Program-made: the position numbers and the translations under genes | NCBI RefSeq assembly: GCF_030867145.1 | Contig: NC_134427.1 | Coordinates: forward strand, 11,183,001 to 11,247,000 | DNA: 64,000 bases | Reading direction: 5' to 3' | From: Opisthocomus hoazin | Lineage: Eukaryota > Chordata > Aves > Opisthocomiformes > Opisthocomidae | Shown here: piece by piece, positions 58,901-64,000 of the stretch | Position numbering within the stretch: position 1 is the first letter of the stretch | Layout of the letters: each line of letters opens with the position of its first letter | The notes under the pieces: generated by a model | Told to the model about the DNA's origin: nothing | Seen by the model: only the letters and a program-made list of their open reading frames with translations | Database searches by the model: none

Positions 58901-59269
58901 CAGGAGGTCCCCACACTTCTCAGAGAAGCAAGAGCAAGACTACAGGGCTGAGCCAAGTCCCCAGCTCTCCTGGCACAGAGTTTGGCAGAAGTGGTCCCCT
59001 CCTGTCCTTCTGACATCAGGAGCACAGCACTCAGTGCGCAGTCTCCAGGCACATCTCTGCAGCTAAGGCATTCAGAGCACTGGCACAGAAGGAGCTCTGC
59101 TTTGAGCAGGGAGAGTCAGGAGCCCTGTGGTCCTCACCAGGGTTGGTCTCCGCCTCAGCATCCCCCTGGGAAAAATCCTCACCTGCCAGTCTAGGATCTC
59201 CGGCTTCCCGCTGAAAAGATTGTGGCAGTAATGGCAGCTGAGGTGGATCCCACCTTCTGGGCTGGTGCG
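46713..59269 (-). CDS. ZMYM3: zinc finger MYM-type containing 3 (5' partial)
   Basis: Nuclear chromatin-associated protein linked to LSD1/CoREST-type complexes and DNA-damage responses. Sixteen exons, 59183-59269 down to the stop at 46713-46715, total 2355 nt (784 aa); all splice phases agree. They correspond to the C-terminal part of the roughly 1370 aa human protein. In order: the last MYM zinc fingers (CxxC pairs such as CHYCHN, CEHCKQ, CTYCSQ, CHACKR), a Pro-rich linker (PPPPPPPVPATPRKNKAA), a Pro/Val repeat region (IPVPIFVPVPMHMYCQKVP), an acidic helical segment, and the ZMYM/QRICH1 C-terminal domain derived from a Crypton tyrosine recombinase. The acidic N-terminal region and first fingers lie beyond 64000. 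The linker is about ten residues shorter than human. Confidence 0.96.
47324..47441 (-). CDS. ZMYM3: ZMYM3 exon (GKRKREEEVP)
   Basis: 118 nt, phase 1 to 2, donor AAATG|GTGAGG. It encodes GSSGKRKREEEVPVLEQREN and RCPVKFYEFYLSK; the basic KRKR patch is a likely nuclear-localisation element. Confidence 0.95.
47529..47783 (-). CDS. ZMYM3: ZMYM3 exon (TVFSRVEEEH)
   Basis: 255 nt, phase 1 to 1. It encodes TVFSRVEEEHLWECKQLGVY, NTLMFFNTKFFGLQTAEEHM and VVSIRYYAPAKQKKGR, the core of the Crypton-derived domain. Confidence 0.96.
48695..48809 (-). CDS. ZMYM3: ZMYM3 exon (YLLENNRMVN)
   Basis: 115 nt, phase 0 to 1, donor AATA|GTATGT. It encodes YLLENNRMVNIFTDLYYLTF and ELNKSLSGWQPTILPN. Confidence 0.95.
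49274..49425 (-). CDS. ZMYM3: ZMYM3 exon (KPMRIKEDIL)
   Basis: 152 nt, phase 1 to 0. It encodes KPMRIKEDILACTAAELNYG and ITRRP-type sequence reading ITRPNGERYEPDSIYYLCLG, part of the C-terminal domain. Confidence 0.96.
49547..49715 (-). CDS. ZMYM3: ZMYM3 exon (GQKRLVLSES)
   Basis: 169 nt, phase 0 to 1. It encodes GQKRLVLSESCSRDSMSSQP and NYSYGVNAWKSWVQAKYAGG, the start of the Crypton-derived domain. Confidence 0.96.
50118..50221 (-). CDS. ZMYM3: ZMYM3 exon (PLDINPSVDF)
   Basis: 104 nt, phase 1 to 0. It encodes PLDINPSVDFLFDCGLVGPD and SAEQDLPRAVRK. Confidence 0.96.
51055..51201 (-). CDS. ZMYM3: ZMYM3 exon (LVSNQSAEGL)
   Basis: 147 nt, phase 1 to 1, donor AAGA|GTAAGA. It encodes the acidic LVSNQSAEGLLEDCDLFGPA and DEPGQDLEADFPK. 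Confidence 0.96.
51755..51929 (-). CDS. ZMYM3: ZMYM3 exon (VPVPMFLPTT)
   Basis: 175 nt, phase 0 to 1. It encodes VPVPMFLPTTLESTDKIVET, IPSNPLEADILAMAEMIAEA and ELDKASSDLC, matching human. Confidence 0.96.
52085..52200 (-). CDS. ZMYM3: ZMYM3 Pro/Val repeat exon
   Basis: 116 nt, phase 1 to 0. It encodes WKPQVIVLPIPVPIFVPVP and QKVPVPFSMPVP, nearly identical to human. Confidence 0.95.
52800..52968 (-). CDS. ZMYM3: ZMYM3 Pro-rich exon
   Basis: 169 nt, phase 0 to 1. Seven consecutive prolines precede VPATPRKNKAAMCKPLMQNR, then GVSCKMEMKSKGCQT. The acceptor TTCCTCAG|CTTTC is chosen because it keeps phase with the preceding exon; a second AG lies 7 nt inside. Confidence 0.92.
53549..53607 (-). CDS. 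ZMYM3: ZMYM3 linker exon (59 nt)
   Basis: Phase 1 to 0, acceptor CTTTTACAG, donor ATG|GTAAGG. It encodes a Ser/Pro linker, QTSEPKPPAPSPQKAE. The human linker here is longer, so this exon is the least conserved. Confidence 0.9.
53608..57371. other. ZMYM3: ZMYM3 intron, 3.8 kb
   Basis: The largest complete ZMYM3 intron in the window. No conserved exon recognised; only the CR1-like relic near its 5' end is identified. Confidence 0.55.
57174..57345 (-). mobile_element. old CR1-like relic
   Basis: CATAGAACCATAGACGTTAG, GGTCCCACTCCGTCC and AGTGCAGGATTGTTCCCTAG resemble the antisense 3' end of ancient CR1/L3 elements of sauropsids. It is strongly diverged and lies 27 nt downstream of the exon ending at 57372, in the adjacent intron. 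Confidence 0.5.
57372..57537 (-). CDS. ZMYM3: ZMYM3 exon, last MYM finger
   Basis: 166 nt, phase 0 to 1. Two AG candidates lie at the 5' end; the upstream one (CTTTAG|GCAGCTCGG) gives AARCHACKRQGKLLE and the correct frame, the other would not. It also encodes HFCNQQCLLRFYNQQN and GPESLLNS. Confidence 0.94.
57961..58133 (-). CDS. ZMYM3: ZMYM3 exon, MYM finger (CVLLYKQDF)
   Basis: 173 nt, phase 1 to 0, donor AAG|GTCAGT. It encodes CVLLYKQDFTKNLGLCC, CTYCSQTCQ and WDFCSEDCKSKYLLWYFK, matching human with few changes. Confidence 0.96.
58714..58864 (-). CDS. ZMYM3: ZMYM3 exon, MYM finger (DKVYQFCC)
   Basis: 151 nt, phase 0 to 1, donor GAAG|GTACTT. It encodes YQFCCKDCCEDFKRLRG and SQCEHCKQEKLLHEK through FCSEG, completing one MYM finger and opening the next. 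Confidence 0.96.
59183..59269 (-). CDS. ZMYM3: ZMYM3 exon, MYM finger (RTSPEGG)
   Basis: 87 nt, phase 0-0, acceptor TTCTGCAG, donor CAG|GTGAGG. It encodes RTSPEGGIHLSCHYCHNLF and on to EILDWQ, the start of an MYM finger. This is the most 5' ZMYM3 exon in the window. Confidence 0.95.
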
Positions 59270-59722
59270 CTGCAGAAGACAGAGACAGCTCATGGAGGGA
59301 GAGGCACGCAGGGCAGTGAGCACCCGCTTCACACTGCCACCACCTCCTGCCTCCTCCACCATACACAGCAGTCCGTCTGCCCCTGCTCAGACCTGTCCTT
59401 GCTGCCACTGTCAGTGACTCACAGTCAGTCCATCAGATCACGTCTCAAGCTCTTGGAGAGCTGATTCTTGCGCAATTCCACTTTGCTTCCAGCATACTGG
59501 GTCTAGCTCTTCTCAGGAAGGCAAGCTTTGAAGCTGCCACCCCTCTAGATTTGAAAACATTAAGAGACAGGGTTCCACTACCTCTTCTGAGAATTTCTCT
59601 AAAAGGTCTTGAAGTACAGATGCCTGGTTTCTCTTTTCAAGGTAATGCAACTTCAGAATTCAAGCAGCCTTTCTCATACCACCTTCCTCTGCTAGATTAA
59701 ACAGCCATGTAGCACTTGGTGT
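59270..59722. other. ZMYM3: ZMYM3 intron between exon and CR1
   Basis: No exon or recognised repeat; the intron leading to ZMYM3 exons outside the window begins here. Confidence 0.5.
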
Positions 59723-61195
59723 CACAGAATGACACAGAATCACAGAATGGTAGGGGTTGGAAGGGACCTCTGTGGGTCATCTAGTCCAACCCTCCTGCCG
59801 AAGCAGGGTCACCCAGAGCAGGCTGCACAGGACCACGTCCAGGCGGGTCTTGAATATCTCCAGAGAAGGAGACTCCACAACCTCCCCGGGCAGCCTGTGC
59901 CAGGGCTCCGTCACCCTCAGAGGGAAGAAGTTCTTCCTCATGTTCAGACAGAACTTCCTGTTCTTCAGTTTGTGCCCGTTGCCCCTTGTCCTGTTGCTGG
60001 GCACCACTGAAAAGAGTTTGGCCCCATCCTCCTGACACCCACCCTGCAGATATTTGTAAGCATAGATTAGGTCCCCTCGCAGCCTTCTCTTCTTCAGGCT
60101 GAACAAGCCCAGCTCCCTCAGTCTTTACTCGTAGGAGAGATGCTCCAGTCCCCTCATCATCCTCGTAGCCCTCCGCTGGACTCTCTCCAGTAGCTCCTCA
60201 TCTTTCTTGAACTGGGGAGCCCAGAACTGGACACAGTACTCCAGATGGGGCCTCACTAGGGCAGTGTAGAGGGGAACGAGAACCTCCCTCACCCTGCTGG
60301 CCTCACTCTTCTTAATGCACCCCAGGATCCCATTGGCCTTCTTGTCAACAAGGGCACACTGCTGGCTCATGGTCAACCTGTCGTCCACCAGGACACACAG
60401 GTCCCTCTCCGCAGAGCTGCTCTCCAGCAGGTCCACCCCAAGCCTGTACTGGTGCATGGGGTTGTTCCTCCCCAGCTGCAGGACCCTGCACTTGCCCTTG
60501 TTGAACCTCATCAGGTTCCTCTCTGCCCAACTTTCCAGCCTATCCACGTCATGCTGAATGGCAGCACAGCCTGCTGGTGTATCCACCACTCCTCCCAGTT
60601 TTGTGCCATCAGCAAACTTGCTGAGGGTACATTCTAACTCTTCATCCAGGTCGTTGATGAAGAAGTTAAACAAGACCGGGCCCAGTACTGACCCCTGGGG
60701 GACACCACTAGTTACCGGCCTCCAACTAGACTCAGCGCTGCTGATGACAATCCTCTGAGCTCTGCCATTCAGACAGTTCTCTATCCACCTCACTGACCAC
60801 TCATCTCGCCCACACTTCCTGAGCTTCCCTAGGAGGATGTTATGGGAGACAGTGTCAAAAGCCTTGCTGAAGTCGAGGTAGACAACAACTACAGCTCTCC
60901 CCTCATCTACCCAGCCAGTCATACCATCGTAGAAAGCTATCAGACTGGTCAAGCATGATTTCCCCTTGGTGAATCCATGCTGACTACTCCTGATAACCTT
61001 CTTTTCCTCCACTTGCTTGTTGACGACCTCCAGGATAAGCTGCTCCATCACCTTTCCCGGGATGGAGGTGAGGCTGACCGGCCTGTAGTTTCCTGGGTCC
61101 TCTTTCTTGCCCTTTTGAAAGATTGGAGTGACATTGGCCTTTCTCTGATCCTCAGGCACCTCTCCTGTCCTCCAGGACCTCTCAAAGATACATTG
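59723..61195 (-). mobile_element. CR1 LINE, 5'-truncated, inactive
   Basis: Non-LTR retrotransposon in minus orientation. Its 3' end is at 59723, with ATTCTGTG-type terminal repeats. A long reading frame (61207-60125) covers the C-terminal half of reverse transcriptase with [60 protein letters not shown]. The catalytic motif that should read FADD is FADG (codon at 60605-60607), and a TAA at 60125-60127 interrupts the frame before the conserved RLREL segment. The 5' end falls near 61195. It is therefore a dead fragment. It lies in the ZMYM3 intron, sense with respect to that gene. Confidence 0.95.
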
Positions 61196-61983
61196 TGTCT
61201 TGTCCACAAGGATATGTTCATTAATAAAGTCATCTTTGTGGTTTTCTTTCTGATAACCTCAGATAAGGTGCTCTGCGAGTGCCTCAATATATGCATTTTT
61301 CAAGCCCAAATGCAATTTTTCTGTCTTTTTTTCAGCATACTTCCAATATTTCCTCAACATTGAAAATAAAGTGGACATCAGATGAACATCCTTCCTATCT
61401 GTGCAACATTCTAGGTAGTTCTTTCGCTCCCTAGGCCCCAAACTTTAACTCCCTGTTCCTCTGCTTGTGCTTGCAATAACTTCATTAATCATTCCCTCTG
61501 TGGCTGTACACTGAGACTCTTATACTGAATGGTTTATCTGCTGTAAGCCCAGGGTCTTTTCAAAATCCTTACTTTCCCAGGACTTACACCCCCACACTAC
61601 TTGAGTATGGCTGATGCAGGATCTTGCACTGAACTGTGTTTAAGCACACATTAGGAGGAACCAGTCTTGTCAAGCAATCAATTGCTTTGCTTTCTATGAC
61701 TGCCCTGACCTCAGCACGAGTTAACACTTGACCAGTTTTTGTGTCATCTGCAAAATTTTATCACGCTTACTTTGACTTTATTGCCAGATGACTGAAGAAG
61801 ATGTTGAAATCCTTGGGCTTAATACTCATCCCCAAGAAGCCATCCTGAAACACTCTCTTCAGTGGTTTTTCTGACAAGGGTGTTCTGAGATCTGCCAGCA
61901 AGACAGTTCCTAATCCAGGTTATGCATGGGTTTACTCATACGTTACAATGCTCATTTTAAATGGCAATGATTCAAGTTAGGTG
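61196..61983. other. spacer between the two CR1 copies
   Basis: About 790 nt separating the truncated 5' ends of the flanking CR1s. 61196-61729 shows nothing recognisable; 61730-61925 is an older CR1 relic. Confidence 0.6.
61730..61925 (-). mobile_element. ancient CR1 reverse-transcriptase relic
   Basis: TTTTTGTGTCATCTGCAAAA, GATGACTGAAGAAGATGTTG and GATCTGCCAGCAAGACAGTT line up in order and spacing with the antisense core of the neighbouring CR1 (60596-60785). Divergence is much higher than in either flanking copy. Confidence 0.65.
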
Positions 61984-63427
61984 AATTAGGTGAAGTCCCT
62001 GGTGACGTGAAATAGGGAAACATGGCACCCATTTTTAAAAAGGGTAGAAAGGAGGACCCTGGGCACTACCAACCTGTCAGCTTCTCCTCTGTGCCTGGGA
62101 AGATCATGGAACAGATCCTCCTAGAAGCTATGCTAAGGCACATGGAGGACAGGGAGGTGAGTCATGACAGCCAGCGCGGCTTCCCCAAGTGCAAGTCCTG
62201 CCTGACCAACATAGTGGCCTTCTACGACGGAGTGACTACATCAGTGGACAAGGGAACAGCTATTGATGTCATCTGTCTGGACTTCTGTAAGGCCTTTGAC
62301 ATGATCCCCCACAACATTCTTCCCTTTGAATTGGACAGATAGGAATTTGATGGATGGACTGTTCGGTGGATGAGGAATTGGTTGGATGGTAGCATCCAGA
62401 GGGCAGTGGTCAACAGCTCAATGTCCACATGGAGATCAGTGACAAGTGGTGTCCCTCAGGGGTCCGTACTGGGACCAGTGCTGTTTAATACCTTCATCAA
62501 TGACAGCGTTTGCAGATGACACCAAGCTGAGTGGTGCGGTTGACATGTCTGAGGGACGGGATGCCCTCCAGAGGGACCTGGACGAGCTCAAGAAGCGGGC
62601 CCATGTGAACCTCATGAGGTTCAACAAGGCCAAGTGCAAGGTCCTGCACCTGGGTCGGCGCAACCCCTACTATCAATACAGGCTGGGGGATGAAGGGATT
62701 GAGAGCAGCCCTGCCGAGAAGGTCTTGGGGGTGCTGGTGGATGAAAAGTAAGATGTGAGCCAGCAGTGTGCACTCGCAGCCCAGAAGGCCAACTGTATCC
62801 TAGGCTGCCCAAAAAGAAGTGTGGCCAGCAAGTGAAGGGAGGTGATTCTGCCCCTCTACTCCACTCTGGTGAGACCCCACCTGGAGTCCTGCATCCAGCT
62901 CTGGAGCCCTCAGCACACGAAAGACATGGACCTGTTGGAGAGGGTCTGGATGAGGGCCATGTAGATGATCAGAGTGCTGGAGCACCTCTCCTATGCGGAA
63001 AGGCTGAGAGAGTTACGGTTGTCCAGCCTGGAGAAGGGAAGGCTGCAGGGAGACCTTATTGTGGCCTTTCAGTCCTTAAAGGGGGCCTATAAGAAAGATG
63101 GGGACAGACTTTTTAGCAGGGCCTGTTGTGATAGGACAAGGGGTAATGGTTTTAAACTAAAAGAGGGTAGATTTAGATTGGGTAGATTTAGATTAGACAT
63201 AAGGAAGAAATTTTTTACAATGAGGTTGGTGAAACACTGGCACAGGTCGCCCAGAAAGGTGGTAGATGCTGCATCCCTGGAAACTTTCAAGATCAGGTTG
63301 GATGGGGCGCTGAGCAACCTGATCTAGTTGAAGATGTCCTTGCCTGGGGGGTTGGACTAGATGCCCCTGCAGGGGGGTTGGACTAGATGACCTTTAAAGG
63401 TCCCTTCCAACTTAGACTATGCTATGA
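61984..63427 (+). mobile_element. CR1 LINE, 5'-truncated, degenerate
   Basis: Second CR1, plus orientation, of a different subfamily from the copy at 59.7 kb (3' UTR motif GGTTGGACTAGATGACCTTT). It starts in the fingers region of reverse transcriptase ([14 protein letters not shown]) and runs through the RT core to the 3' end near 63427. It retains FADDTKLSG, but a TAG at 62340-62342, a deletion of roughly 30 nt just before FADD (about 62506) and later frame breaks show it is dead. Small tandem duplications lie at 63165-63195 and 63345-63388. It is antisense to ZMYM3. Confidence 0.93.
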
Positions 63428-64000
63428 TCAAGTCTTATGAAGTCTACAACTGTGAAAACTCTACAGCTACCCTACCAACACCATTTGTGATTTCAGTGAA
63501 GGATTACGTCAAGGATTTACTAAAACAAACAAAACCACCCCAAAAAAACCCAACACAAAAAACACAAGGGAAAAACAAACCCCCAAACCAAATGTTGTAA
63601 CTGCCAGTAACTAACCCTCTACCTCTAGATTCCCTACGTTTTCTCAGTTGCCCAAGGCACGTCCTGGCCTACGTTTCCCAGGTCTTCTTGGCTGCTGCTT
63701 TGCTCCTGGACAACTGTGCAAAACTAATATTCTTCCAGTTGCCTTTGAATACCACAAACATTTCACATATGCTGAAACTTAACATCAGAAGATTTAAATC
63801 CACCAGTCAAGCCTTTGAGGATGATTAAACATGAGGTATCCAGGCCTGCTGGCTGTAGATTTTTAGACAACACATCCCAGAAGGCTTAGGTTCCTTGGTG
63901 ATGCCTGGCTCAGAGGGCAGCTCTGCCCCTCTCCAACCCACTAGCAAGCACCCACTGCGCTTTGCTAGCTTGTGCTTTTGCTCATGCGCTTGTAAGGTTA
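63428..64000. other. ZMYM3: right flank, ZMYM3 intron
   Basis: No exon recognised on either strand. An A/C-rich low-complexity stretch lies at about 63522-63596. Presumably still intron, since the 5' ZMYM3 exons are missing. Confidence 0.5.
63522..63596 (+). repeat. A/C-rich low-complexity tract
   Basis: AAACAAACAAAACCACCCC-type sequence without a clear repeat unit. Confidence 0.75.

Noticed and set aside
62022-63327. Open segments at 62.0-63.3 kb as host genes
   Set aside because: They are pieces of a degenerate CR1 reverse transcriptase in different frames.

Overview
This 64 kb window is vertebrate nuclear DNA, most likely avian. The genes are split by GT-AG introns, the gene order matches the NLGN3-GJB1-ZMYM3 block of mammalian Xq13, introns and UTRs are compact and GC-rich, and the recognisable interspersed repeats are almost all CR1 LINEs with the terminal octamer-like ends typical of birds. 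A crocodilian or turtle cannot be fully excluded. No bacterial, phage, CRISPR, rRNA or tRNA features were seen.

Layout. 1-5449 holds nothing recognisable. A CR1 remnant (about 5450-5775) runs directly into a CpG island (about 5750-6200) that is the best candidate for the NLGN3 promoter and a non-coding first exon. 13528-34544 (+) carries the complete NLGN3 coding sequence in seven coding exons, including both alternative splice-site-A cassettes (15094-15153 and 22183-22242), followed by a 3' UTR with two poly(A) signals. The summed CDS with both cassettes is 2562 nt (853 aa), and all splice phases close. A GC-rich, CpG-dense intergenic block (about 38.8-40.4 kb) lies before the connexins. GJB1 (connexin 32) has a single coding exon at 42454-43290 (+) with a likely non-coding exon just upstream. 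Less than 1 kb downstream, on the same strand, is a second intact connexin of the alpha (GJA) type at 44250-45146, which has no counterpart in the human GJB1-ZMYM3 interval as I know it. ZMYM3 is on the minus strand, read tail-to-tail against that connexin. Sixteen exons (59269 down to 46713; 2355 nt, 784 codons plus stop) encode the last MYM zinc fingers, a Pro-rich linker and the Crypton-derived C-terminal domain. The 5' exons lie beyond 64000. The upstream ZMYM3 intron contains two degenerate 5'-truncated CR1 copies, head-to-head, with an older CR1 relic between them.

Biology. NLGN3 is a postsynaptic adhesion protein, the connexins form gap-junction channels (GJB1 in liver and myelinating glia), and ZMYM3 is a chromatin-associated zinc-finger protein. 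They are neighbours by conserved synteny, not by shared pathway. The points most worth follow-up are the extra alpha connexin next to GJB1, the opposed RBFOX-motif positions around the two NLGN3 cassettes, a two-copy non-CR1 repeat 22 kb apart in the NLGN3 locus, and the putative GJB1 promoters.
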